A DNA stretch of 29,627 bases. It comes from Minisyncoccota bacterium. GTDB lineage: Bacteria > Patescibacteriota > Microgenomatia > Levybacterales > UBA12049. Below, piece after piece: positions 7,575-13,980 of this stretch. Within the stretch, counting starts at the first letter, position 1. Every line of letters begins with the position of its first letter. A program made the translations under genes and the position numbers. The stretch lies in contig JANWIQ010000057.1 in NCBI GenBank assembly GCA_025449795.1, positions 1-29,627 of the forward strand, read 5' to 3'. The notes beneath the pieces are model-generated. The model was given only the letters and a program-made list of their open reading frames with translations. It searched no databases and was not told the origin of the DNA.

Positions 7575-7806
7575 ATTTTTACAAGAGCTGGAAAATCGAA
7601 TGTCCGAGCAGGAGAAAATCATGAAAGATATGATATTCCCAAACTTTTTTTTGCGGGTAAGCGCAACGCTTGGAATACACCCTTGGAGAGTTCTTGTCCC
7701 AACAGCTTTCTTACTTTCCCTGCTGCTGCAACTGACAATGCACAAGCCCTACGATGATGTAATTTTAAAAATCTTTGGAGGTTTTGGAATTCTTAAATTC
7801 AAATGA
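7561..7806 (+). CDS. small single-pass membrane protein, possible anti-sigma factor
   Basis: An 81-residue protein whose ATG at 7561 lies inside the end of the sigma-factor gene (14-base overlap). The N-terminal half is charged and probably helical (ERKFLQELENRMSEQEKIMKDM), followed by one hydrophobic segment (VLVPTAFLLSLLLQL) and a short tail. I recognise no family; there is no ZAS zinc motif. A small membrane protein translated with an ECF sigma factor is commonly its anti-sigma factor, with the cytoplasmic N-terminus binding the sigma factor. That is inference from position and topology only. A longer reading from 7495 in the same frame overlaps the sigma gene further and is less likely. 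Confidence 0.65.
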   Translation: MNERKFLQELENRMSEQEKIMKDMIFPNFFLRVSATLGIHPWRVLVPTAFLLSLLLQLTMHKPYDDVILKIFGGFGILKFK

Positions 7807-8129
7807 AAAAAAGCACTCTTTTAGTATTTATTTCTTACACGTGGCTGAAAACATTAAGCGGACTTACCTTTCATCCCTACCTCTCAACCAGAAATATTGT
7901 GAGGCGGCCAGTGCTTTTTCCTATTGTCTTTTCACCACTTCTGGGACTCAGTGTGTTATTTGTTGCAGGAAGAATTGCAGCAACACTGATTACGACGTAT
8001 GGTATCTCACGACAAATTATTGCAATCCTGTTAGGAACTGTGCTGTTATCTATTCTTTTTTGGCAGCTATTAATTCTTTATTTATTGGGGAGTTTTCTTT
8101 TTGCATTGTGGGTTTCTAAAAATTCATAG
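7803..8129 (+). CDS. small integral membrane protein of unknown function
   Basis: A 108-residue hydrophobic protein starting at the ATGA overlap with the preceding gene, so probably translationally coupled. Predicted helices cover roughly VLFPIVFSPLLGLSVLFVAG, a second near IIAILLGTVLLSILFW and a third LLILYLLGSFLFALW. I recognise no family. Its last 52 bases overlap the convergent idi gene on the other strand. As third gene of the sigma operon it may take part in sensing or in anchoring the 81-residue protein. Confidence 0.6.
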   Translation: MKKSTLLVFISYTWLKTLSGLTFHPYLSTRNIVRRPVLFPIVFSPLLGLSVLFVAGRIAATLITTYGISRQIIAILLGTVLLSILFWQLLILYLLGSFLFALWVSKNS

Positions 8130-8647
8130 AAAAGTGGACTATTGGCAAGCAAATTGCTTTCTTCAATGCACCACTGTGAATACGTAGCGGGATTTACTTT
8201 TATTTCCTGCAGCCAATTTTCCCAGGAAATCCACTTCGTTTTTTCTACCTCATCTGGATTTGGTTCTGGCTCTTTGTCTGAAACAGCAACAAGCACCGGA
8301 CAAAATTCATTCTCTACAATACCGTCCTTCTCAACTCTATAGCGGTAATCAGGTAAAATCACCACAATTGCAGTTGGAATAATTCCTAACTCAAAAGCAA
8401 GTCTTCTTTTTGCTGCAATAATACTGGTTTCATCCATCATAGGATGACCACAACAACTGTTGGACCATGTATGCGGCCAGGTTTTTTTCTTGCCGCTTCT
8501 TTGCTGCAAAAACAATTCACCATGCGTATTAAAAAGAAAAACAGAAAAACCCCTATGCAGTGGGGTCTCCGAGTTGTGGATTGCTTCTTTCTCGGCAGTC
8601 CCTATTGGTTCGTTTTTTCCGTTTACTAAAACAACAACATCAGACAT
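8078..8647 (-). CDS. idi: isopentenyl-diphosphate delta-isomerase, type 1
   Basis: The 189-residue Nudix-fold enzyme interconverts isopentenyl and dimethylallyl diphosphate. The active-site Cys66 lies in SNSCCGHP, and the catalytic glutamates in GIVENEFCPV (Glu112 and Glu114), matching the E. coli type 1 enzyme in spacing. The Nudix region AAKRRLAFELGI is also present, and the length is normal for the type. It needs a divalent metal and no flavin, unlike the type 2 isomerase usual in archaea. It is the last gene of the uppS operon, starting two bases after the stop of the FAD-oxidoreductase gene. Its 3' end overlaps a convergent membrane-protein gene by 52 bases. Confidence 0.95.
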   Translation of the reverse strand: MSDVVVLVNGKNEPIGTAEKEAIHNSETPLHRGFSVFLFNTHGELFLQQRSGKKKTWPHTWSNSCCGHPMMDETSIIAAKRRLAFELGIIPTAIVVILPDYRYRVEKDGIVENEFCPVLVAVSDKEPEPNPDEVEKTKWISWENWLQEIKVNPATYSQWCIEESNLLANSPLFYEFLETHNAKRKLPNK

Positions 8648-8649
8648 AG

Positions 8650-10065
8650 TTAGGAAACAGGTAATTTAAAAGGTGAAAGCAAAACACTCCATAATCCCTT
8701 TACGGCAGAATATGTATATTTTTCCTTCACATGAGTTTTTTCGTACACATCCGGAAAAACCCTTTCTGCAAAATACTTCTTCCTAAGGTTAGCATACCAT
8801 TTTTTGTCGTAAATATCCCAAAATTCATCTTGTGTGTAATATTGGTGGGCATAAAGCCATTTCCTGCCGCCAAGTTCCTTTGTTTTTTTCTCGGCATCTC
8901 TATTCAGTCTCACAAATTCCGGATATTCAAGCCCAATATGTCCATATACTCCCACATCATAGACAAGTTTGGCATTTTTTATGTGAGTTGATGCTAATTT
9001 ATCTACATTATTTTTAGAATATCCTGGGCAAATAAGAAGCGGATAAATCCCTATTTTTTTATCTGCATATTCCAGCATTTTTTGTAGAGTAGCAATCGGC
9101 ATAACAAAGTCTTGCACAAAATGTCTTTGGGATACATTTATGGACTGCAAAAAGCGCATCACAATTCTCTCTTTGAGAAGTGGATTTAATAAAAACCTCG
9201 TTATCCTATTAAATGGTATGTGCAATTTTTCAAAAACATATGTTCCCATCCAATACGCACCCCGATTGTGTCGGAAAAGATAATCTTCCAGGGGGATTAA
9301 TTCCGTATATACTTTCTGCTTTCTACTTATCTTTTCTGCATGCAGATAAAACCAGTCATTGTATGCCCTGAGAAAATGGGAAATTGGTGAATCTCCTTTG
9401 TCAGATAGTACGCCATACATGACAGTTCCAAAATTTTTCGCATAAAAATAAGCTTCAATAAATCCTATTGGGTCATGTAATTTTTGGTTCATTAATGCTA
9501 CTCCCTCTGCAAAACTTTTTACAGTAACGTAGGTTAACTTTATGTATGGTTTTGCAGGGATAATCTTGAGCTTTACTTTTGTAATAATTGCAATCGACCC
9601 ATACGACCCTGCAATTCCCCAAAAAAGATCTGCATGTTTTTGGGGAGAAATGGTCATGATTTTTCCATTCCCTAATACCACTTCGTACTCAGAACATGTT
9701 TCATGAAATGCTCCCCATTTAAAAGAACTATTTTCCCCTGCTATTCCTTGGATGCCGCCACCAACCGTTATTCCGGGAAGTTCCATTACAACTGGTGGGA
9801 CAAATCCATAGGGAATAATTGCTTTATATAATGCGTCTACTGGCACATTTGGCTCAACAATTGCATATCCTTTTTTTGTATTTACTTCCAAAATCCTTGT
9901 AAGCATAGAGACATCTATCATTTCATCTTTCTTAAAATGCTGGGTCCTTGTAGAGGTTGTGCTGCCGTGGTAGACACGTACTTTTTTTCCAAGACGGTAA
10001 AAGCTTGCCATATTTTTGGCAATAGCTTTTACGTCTTTGTTATGTAGTCTTTCTTGTTGTTTCAT
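8650..10065 (-). CDS. FAD-dependent oxidoreductase, DHCR24/DWARF1-like
   Basis: This 471-residue protein has an N-terminal FAD-binding domain of the vanillyl-alcohol-oxidase type. It strongly resembles delta24-sterol reductase (DHCR24, plant DWARF1): PGITVGGGIQGIAGENSSFKWG, LFWGIAGSYGSIAII, IPAKPYIKLTY, the HNRGAYWMG segment, HFVQDFVMPIATL and IYPLLICPGY all have counterparts in order. Those enzymes reduce an isoprenoid side-chain double bond. The neighbours are a cis-prenyltransferase upstream and idi downstream, so reduction of one or more double bonds in a polyprenyl chain is a reasonable inference; sterol synthesis is not suggested by anything here. An upstream TTG at 10077 is in frame, but the ATG at 10065 has a GGAGG five bases before it and is the better start. 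The gene overlaps uppS by 26 bases. Confidence 0.82.
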   Translation of the reverse strand: MKQQERLHNKDVKAIAKNMASFYRLGKKVRVYHGSTTSTRTQHFKKDEMIDVSMLTRILEVNTKKGYAIVEPNVPVDALYKAIIPYGFVPPVVMELPGITVGGGIQGIAGENSSFKWGAFHETCSEYEVVLGNGKIMTISPQKHADLFWGIAGSYGSIAIITKVKLKIIPAKPYIKLTYVTVKSFAEGVALMNQKLHDPIGFIEAYFYAKNFGTVMYGVLSDKGDSPISHFLRAYNDWFYLHAEKISRKQKVYTELIPLEDYLFRHNRGAYWMGTYVFEKLHIPFNRITRFLLNPLLKERIVMRFLQSINVSQRHFVQDFVMPIATLQKMLEYADKKIGIYPLLICPGYSKNNVDKLASTHIKNAKLVYDVGVYGHIGLEYPEFVRLNRDAEKKTKELGGRKWLYAHQYYTQDEFWDIYDKKWYANLRKKYFAERVFPDVYEKTHVKEKYTYSAVKGLWSVLLSPFKLPVS

Positions 10066-10801
10066 TTCTTCCTCCAAATCTTCTTTCCCTTTTGGAAAAA
10101 TCTACAATAGCATCAACAATATCTTGGGTCGTAATGTCTGGAAAAAGTTTATCAGTAAAATATAATTCTGTTGAAATACCATTGAGCCAGCCAACATCTG
10201 AGGTTCTTTTTTCTCCCGAAGTTCGGATAAGAAGATCTGCGGCTTTGATAATTCCATGGCCATCACGTAAGTCCCACAGTATCTCTTCTGTAATATTTAC
10301 TTTGTATACTTGTGCTGCCTGGAGCGAACGCAAATTTTGGTCTTCTCCACCAAAATCAATTGCGATAGCAACAATCTGTCCGGTATTGTTTTTTGTTGAT
10401 TCTACCCCATCAATAAATTGTTGCAATAGGGTTTTGGGAATTCTATCCCGCCTTCCTAAAAAAATAAATCTTCCATTTCTGTTTTGGATTTTTTTAATAG
10501 TTTTTTTTGCAAGAAAACTAAAAATCCTCATAAGCCCATCTACTTCTTTTTTACTTCTTTTCCAATTATCTGCAGCAAATCCCCAGAGCGTGACTGCTTT
10601 TATTTGAGGCACTTCAGAGAGGTCATCGAGAAGCTTTTCAGCTGCCTCAAATCCTTTTTTATGCCCTTCTGTAACAAATTTCCCTCTGGCTTTTGCCCAC
10701 CTGCCATTGCCATCCGGGATAATAAAAATATGTCGAGGAAACCTGTCTGTAGGAATTTTTTTAAGCGCAGGGTATTTCTCCCAAACTGATTGTTGCGACA
10801 T
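10040..10801 (-). CDS. uppS: polyprenyl diphosphate synthase, cis-type (UppS family)
   Basis: A 253-residue cis-prenyltransferase that extends farnesyl (or similar) diphosphate with isopentenyl diphosphate to make the polyprenyl carrier for cell-wall precursors. The catalytic Asp30 lies in HIFIIPDGNGRWAKARG, with GHKKG, VTLWGFAADNWKRS and the C-terminal DLLIRTSGEKRTSD and STELYFTDKLFPDIT motifs. Some family positions differ: PDGNG instead of MDGNG and RTSGE instead of RTGGE, and the usual FLLWQ is replaced by VGWLN. Product chain length cannot be told. It heads a three-gene operon with the DHCR24-like reductase and idi, and has its own leaderless-type promoter. Confidence 0.93.
   Translation of the reverse strand: MSQQSVWEKYPALKKIPTDRFPRHIFIIPDGNGRWAKARGKFVTEGHKKGFEAAEKLLDDLSEVPQIKAVTLWGFAADNWKRSKKEVDGLMRIFSFLAKKTIKKIQNRNGRFIFLGRRDRIPKTLLQQFIDGVESTKNNTGQIVAIAIDFGGEDQNLRSLQAAQVYKVNITEEILWDLRDGHGIIKAADLLIRTSGEKRTSDVGWLNGISTELYFTDKLFPDITTQDIVDAIVDFSKRERRFGGRNETTRKTT
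10071..10075 (-). promoter_or_regulatory. Shine-Dalgarno site deciding the FAD-oxidoreductase start
   Basis: On the minus strand GGAGG is followed by AAGAA and the ATG at 10065. It lies inside the 3' end of uppS, so the downstream gene can be translated from the same mRNA. The spacing rejects the TTG at 10077 as the start. Confidence 0.65.
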
Positions 10802-10807
10802 GTCGGT

Positions 10808-10816
10808 ATTATAGCA
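10808..10816 (-). promoter_or_regulatory. extended -10 promoter of uppS (leaderless)
   Basis: TGC-TATAAT on the minus strand (TATAAT at 10813-10808) is followed by ACCGAC and the ATG at 10801, a spacing of six bases. It lies within the 15 bases between uppS and the GH18-like gene. Confidence 0.65.
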
Positions 10817-11872
10817 TTAAAAGTACGAGTAAGCCCAAAATGCGGTTGAGGAAATTCCTTTTTGGTTGAGTATTTCGTTCTTCCTTTCCACAGATGTGAG
10901 GTCTTCAAACCACACGGTATGTTGTTGGCTTTGCGTGTCCTTGTAAGTAATTTCTGTTTCCAATGCCTTATTTTGTACAATGGTACACGAACAATGAGGA
11001 ATAAATTTCTGGAGAAGTTGATTGGTCGTAAAACTTTTTGCCTGACCTACTGATTGACCTTTATTATTTACCCTCCAATCATACCCAAACATACCAAAAA
11101 CAATGGTGATTTTATTTGCAGGAATTTTTTCAGAAAAATCTTTTATCATCTGAGAAAAACTATATGCTTCGTCTGATAATTGGTTCAGAGGAAAATTTGG
11201 GCCTGGATTACCGTCTGCTTTATGAAAATCATAGGCGAGGATAAAAACTCCATTGCTTATTTTCCCAATAGTGGCGATATCATAGGGACGAAGCCGATAG
11301 ATACTATCCCCATAGAGCGTTTGGTAAAAAAACAGAGTATTACCCTGCACTGCTTTTGAAAATTTGGAAGAAAAATTGTTCACACTTGCTATTACTTCAT
11401 CAAATGCCAATGCTTTATACTCCAAATCCAACACAATGCCATCGAAATGGTTTTGCTTTGCAATTGCTATTGATTCGTTGATAATTTTTTGCTGAAAAAC
11501 AATATCATGCAACAATTTTTCATCGATATTTTGGTCGAGAAGCTCTACTGAAAGCAGGGTCTTCTGATGAGAGCGAACAGATTGGACAAACTTACCTATG
11601 TCTTTGTACCCATCTTCTGTTGTGTCTATACCCGAAGCATCTGCCGTAATACCAAAATATACTGCAGTATCATACCCAGCGGGTATTACTTTCCCATCCA
11701 ATGTCCAATACGGGACAAACAAAGCGCGTTTTGTTGCTTGTACTACCGTAGAAGTTGGTGTGGGGAAAATTGGATTTACTACAGTACCGTTATTTTTTAA
11801 AGCGGCAAATTTGGTAAAAACAATTGCTCCTATTACCACGACGATAGCCACGAAAACTATCCATTGCTTCAT
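10817..11872 (-). CDS. membrane-anchored GH18-like glycosidase domain protein
   Basis: A 351-residue protein with an N-terminal membrane anchor (residues 4-20), a short Pro/Thr linker and a GH18-like (YaaH/chitinase-type) barrel. The barrel motif FDGIVLDLEY (residues 143-152) corresponds to the GH18 motif DGxDxDxE, with the acid Glu151 and preceding Asp149 kept but the first inner Asp changed to Val147. FGMFGYDW, WFEDLTSVERKNEI and the C-terminal FWAYSYF also fit GH18 members acting on peptidoglycan or spore wall. The likely place is outside the membrane, and the target may be cell-wall glycan. Because of the Val147 change, activity is uncertain. It has its own leaderless-type promoter at 11881-11889. 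Confidence 0.75.
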   Translation of the reverse strand: MKQWIVFVAIVVVIGAIVFTKFAALKNNGTVVNPIFPTPTSTVVQATKRALFVPYWTLDGKVIPAGYDTAVYFGITADASGIDTTEDGYKDIGKFVQSVRSHQKTLLSVELLDQNIDEKLLHDIVFQQKIINESIAIAKQNHFDGIVLDLEYKALAFDEVIASVNNFSSKFSKAVQGNTLFFYQTLYGDSIYRLRPYDIATIGKISNGVFILAYDFHKADGNPGPNFPLNQLSDEAYSFSQMIKDFSEKIPANKITIVFGMFGYDWRVNNKGQSVGQAKSFTTNQLLQKFIPHCSCTIVQNKALETEITYKDTQSQQHTVWFEDLTSVERKNEILNQKGISSTAFWAYSYF

Positions 11873-11880
11873 GTCGGGCT

Positions 11881-11889
11881 ATTATAGCA
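11881..11889 (-). promoter_or_regulatory. extended -10 promoter of the GH18-like gene
   Basis: TGC-TATAAT on the minus strand (TATAAT at 11886-11881) followed by eight bases and the ATG at 11872. The predicted transcript has a 5' UTR of about two bases or none. Confidence 0.6.
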
Positions 11890-11908
11890 TGAGCATGTGG
11901 GATATTTT

Positions 11909-12577
11909 CTAAAGGTCTTTCACTTTCGTAACGAGGAAGTACTCTTCTTTTGGGTTAAAACGTTGTAAAAGAAGTATACGATTTACATCTGCTATTTGGC
12001 TTTTATGCTGTCTCATCGCTTTTACTTTTGTATCCCATACATTTTTCACTTGTACCACTTTGTCTATTTCTTTTTGAGAATATCCTTTTGGAAAATAAAT
12101 AAAATACCCAATTTTACGCCTCAGCTTATGAGATCTGTCACTAATACAGTAGTACCATACTTCTTTCACGGACGGTATCTTTTTTGCAACAAAACTTGTA
12201 ATCATAGACATAGCCATATGGTCAATATGACCAGAAACACCTCTTGGCTCGAAGGTAATAAGTATTTGAGGCGTAAGTTCTTGTAGCCTTTCTTCTACTT
12301 TTGCTGCAATTTGGTGATACAAATTATTTGAAAGAGTGCCATCGATAAAATCAAGAAAAAATACATCCTTTACCCCTAGAATTTTACAAGAAGCTTTTAG
12401 TTCTTCTCTTCTCATTTTGCCCAAGTTCGTGTCTAGGGTACCTGTTGCTGCTTCGCCACTTGTTGCGCTTATCACATACACATCGTTTTCTTGTGACAAC
12501 ACAGACAACGTACCTCCCGGCCCAAATGTCTCATCATCCGGATGAGCAAATACACCAACTATAGTTTTTCTTGCCAT
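11909..12577 (-). CDS. PIG-L/LmbE family deacetylase
   Basis: A 222-residue zinc-dependent deacetylase of the PIG-L family, which removes acetyl groups from N-acetylglucosaminyl compounds. The metal-binding motif AHPDDE (His12, Asp14, Asp15) and the second motif HIDH (His117-His120) are both intact. FDPRG-like ITFEPRGVSGHIDHMAM also fits. Substrates in the family range from GlcNAc-phosphatidylinositol to GlcNAc-malate (bacillithiol) and mycothiol precursors; none is indicated by the neighbours. It is transcribed from its own leaderless-type promoter, between the glycine-zipper gene and the GH18-like gene. Confidence 0.9.
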   Translation of the reverse strand: MARKTIVGVFAHPDDETFGPGGTLSVLSQENDVYVISATSGEAATGTLDTNLGKMRREELKASCKILGVKDVFFLDFIDGTLSNNLYHQIAAKVEERLQELTPQILITFEPRGVSGHIDHMAMSMITSFVAKKIPSVKEVWYYCISDRSHKLRRKIGYFIYFPKGYSQKEIDKVVQVKNVWDTKVKAMRQHKSQIADVNRILLLQRFNPKEEYFLVTKVKDL

Positions 12578-12583
12578 AGCGGT

Positions 12584-12592
12584 AGTATAACA
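12584..12592 (-). promoter_or_regulatory. extended -10 promoter of the PIG-L gene
   Basis: TGT-TATACT on the minus strand (TATACT at 12589-12584), six bases (ACCGCT) and then the ATG at 12577. It lies in the 17 bases between this gene and the glycine-zipper gene. Confidence 0.55.
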
Positions 12593-12594
12593 AG

Positions 12595-12918
12595 TTACTT
12601 AATTTTTTTCCCGTCTTTCCCGGCAAGTTGTTTTTGCGCTTCTTTTTTTGTAATCTCAGCAACATTTTGCGCTTTTCCTTGCATGTCCTTCATTTTTTGT
12701 GTTGCCTGGTCTTTTAAATTATTTGCGGCTGTTTTTATTTTTTCTCGTGTATCTTTATCAGATAACGCTACTGCAGCTGCTGCGCCAACTACTCCGCCAA
12801 CAGCGGCACCAACTGTCGCTCCAACAATTGGATTTATTCCTCCTTGTTGATGCATCGTTGCGCCACCCTTCCTGCCTTGAGCTTTATGTTTCATCTCTTT
12901 CATTTTTTTATCTACCAT
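12595..12918 (-). CDS. small glycine-zipper / YtxH-like protein
   Basis: A 107-residue protein with a basic N-terminus, a glycine-zipper hydrophobic segment (NPIVGATVGAAVGGVVGAAAAVAL) that probably inserts in a membrane, and a charged, Lys/Gln/Ala-rich C-terminal helix likely to form a coiled coil. This resembles YtxH and other general-stress envelope proteins, but the similarity is one of composition and I do not assign a function. It has the most bacterial-like ribosome binding site in the window, AGGAGGTGAT nine bases before the ATG, directly behind two hairpins (12937-12979). It lies downstream of the gene-free stretch. Confidence 0.7.
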   Translation of the reverse strand: MVDKKMKEMKHKAQGRKGGATMHQQGGINPIVGATVGAAVGGVVGAAAAVALSDKDTREKIKTAANNLKDQATQKMKDMQGKAQNVAEITKKEAQKQLAGKDGKKIK

Positions 12919-12924
12919 ACATAA

Positions 12925-12979
12925 TCACCTCCTCCTATGAGATAGCTCATTGGAGCATCTCATGGGGCCACATGAGATG
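12925..12979 (-). promoter_or_regulatory. leader with alternative hairpins and strong ribosome binding site
   Basis: In transcription order (minus strand) the leader holds CATCTCATG (12979-12971), CATGAGATG (12964-12956), ATGAG (12950-12946) and ATCTCAT (12943-12937), then AGGAGGAGGTGATT before the ATG at 12918. The first two pair perfectly over nine bases. The second can instead pair over seven bases with ATCTCAT, which otherwise pairs with ATGAG. The last arm touches the Shine-Dalgarno sequence. The arrangement allows two exclusive folds and could control translation. Confidence 0.4.
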
Positions 12980-13158
12980 GCTTTTGCCTATCTGCCTGTG
13001 GCTTTACTGTAACTATTGTGAGCATGATTAATGAAAACAAAGCCAAAAAGGTATAAGGATTGGGAAAGAAACAAACTAATTTTCAATTTACAATTTTAAA
13101 TTTTCAATCAATTTCTAATTCTTCAATTTTCAAACATGTAGGCAGGAGGCTTTTGTTT

Positions 13159-13298
13159 TTCAAGAGCACTGGAATCCTTCAGCATACTCAGGACTATAGT
13201 TTGCTCGTTTGATGATTATTCAATACGGAATAACGAATTGGTGAGCAAATTACATTGAGTGAGTATGGATTGGCGCTGAAGTGAGATCGCTTACTTGA
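13159..13298. ncRNA. candidate structured RNA (rod-like imperfect inverted repeat)
   Basis: Paired arms, from outside in: TCAAG/CTTGA, AGC/GCT, CTTCAGC (13177-13183) with GCTGAAG (13275-13281), ATACTCA (13184-13190) with TGAGTAT (13260-13266), TTTGCTC (13200-13206) with GAGCAAA (13243-13249), and TTATTC/GAATAA around a six-base loop. Interior loops separate them. The result is a rod of about 140 bases with bulges, loosely like 6S RNA in outline, but no family motif is recognised and no clear promoter is seen on either strand. It may equally be the remains of a mobile element. Confidence 0.3.
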
Positions 13299-13354
13299 CA
13301 AGCGTGGATAAGAACGTCTCCTCTTCGAACCTGAGCCTCAGAGCCGAAGGCTTG

Positions 13355-13372
13355 AAAAACCGAAAGACTCGG
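13355..13372 (-). terminator. Rho-independent terminator of the RsmC-like gene
   Basis: On the minus strand CCGAG-TCT-TTCGG (13372-13360) is followed directly by TTTTT (13359-13355). It lies 11 bases past the stop codon of the methyltransferase gene. The stem is short (five pairs, one G-T), but the position and T-run fit. Confidence 0.5.
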
Positions 13373-13382
13373 ACTAGATGTG

Positions 13383-13961
13383 TTACATTTTTGTTGCACT
13401 TGCTACAATGTAATCTTTACTTACGGCAAGCTTTTCATAATTACCAAATATTTCCGTTAATGCTTCTTTGAGATAATTTTTCAATCTGACTGCAATGACG
13501 AGGTAAAATTTTCCTCCAGGCTTGAGATGACTTTTGGCATCCTGGAAAAAAGTTGTTAAGAGCTCTTTGGGCATATGGGATGGGGGATTGGAGAGAATAA
13601 CATGGAATGTTCTTTTTGGATCTATATGAGAAAATCCATTGCTGAGATAACATTCACAATTTTTGAGGTAATTAAGCGCTGCATTATTTTTTGCAAACTC
13701 CACTGCGACAAAATCTTTATCTACCATATGGACATGCCCTTGGGGAGCAAGCGATGCGGCAACGATACCGATAGGCCCATATCCACAGCCCAAATCAAGT
13801 ACCATATCTGAGGGGTGTATTTCCATCGCATTTATGAGAAGGCGCGAACCCTCATCTATTACTGAGGGACTAAATAGCCCCCAGGTACTATGAAAACAAA
13901 ACTTCTTTTCCCGAAGTGTATCCCAAAAAACAATATCATCTTTGAATTTGGAAGTATCCAT
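13383..13961 (-). CDS. class I SAM-dependent methyltransferase, RsmC-like
   Basis: A 192-residue methyltransferase. The SAM-binding motif is MVLDLGCGYGPIGIVAAS, the acidic motif HMVDKD, and the catalytic-type motif SNPPSHMP, which resembles the NPPF/NPPY motif of RsmC/RlmG, 16S and 23S rRNA guanine-N2 methyltransferases. The preceding STWGLFSPSVIDEGSRLL matches the HGVFS-like segment before the fold in that group. It is shorter than E. coli RsmC and lacks the N-terminal duplicate domain, like many small bacterial homologues. The ATG at 13961 is chosen because TGC-TATAAT ends six bases before it; a longer reading from 14006 would put this promoter inside the gene. The target base is not known. 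Confidence 0.85.
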   Translation of the reverse strand: MDTSKFKDDIVFWDTLREKKFCFHSTWGLFSPSVIDEGSRLLINAMEIHPSDMVLDLGCGYGPIGIVAASLAPQGHVHMVDKDFVAVEFAKNNAALNYLKNCECYLSNGFSHIDPKRTFHVILSNPPSHMPKELLTTFFQDAKSHLKPGGKFYLVIAVRLKNYLKEALTEIFGNYEKLAVSKDYIVASATKM

Positions 13962-13967
13962 GGCAAG

Positions 13968-13976
13968 ATTATAGCA
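13968..13976 (-). promoter_or_regulatory. extended -10 promoter of the RsmC-like gene
   Basis: TGC-TATAAT on the minus strand (TATAAT at 13973-13968), six bases (CTTGCC) and then the ATG at 13961. It overlaps the end of the region just before the upstream gene's stop codon. Confidence 0.6.
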
Positions 13977-13980
13977 GAAA

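Larger units (their letters stand above)
12980..13382. other. gene-free stretch: AT-rich tract, long imperfect inverted repeat, terminator
   Basis: No credible coding frame is seen. From about 13070 to 13135 the plus strand is a low-complexity AT-rich tract made of TTTTCAATTT-like units. From 13159 to 13298 there is a long imperfect inverted repeat described separately. From 13331 to 13372 several short hairpins stand in a row, the last acting as a likely terminator for the minus-strand methyltransferase gene. No tRNA or known RNA family was recognised. Confidence 0.5.

Noticed and set aside
8650..10065. DprE1-like decaprenylphosphoryl-ribose oxidase
   Set aside because: Same broad FAD family and similar length, but the motifs along the protein match DHCR24/DWARF1 and not DprE1.
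10066..10077. Upstream TTG start for the FAD oxidoreductase
   Set aside because: It would place the GGAGG site inside the gene; the ATG at 10065 has ideal spacing to this site.
13159..13298. Naming the structured stretch 6S RNA, SRP RNA or tmRNA
   Set aside because: Only the rod-like outline fits 6S. No conserved SRP or tmRNA motif is present, and no clear promoter was found.
13321..13350. TTCGAA with nearby short stems, resembling a tRNA T-loop
   Set aside because: No acceptor stem, anticodon arm or D arm can be placed around it on either strand.
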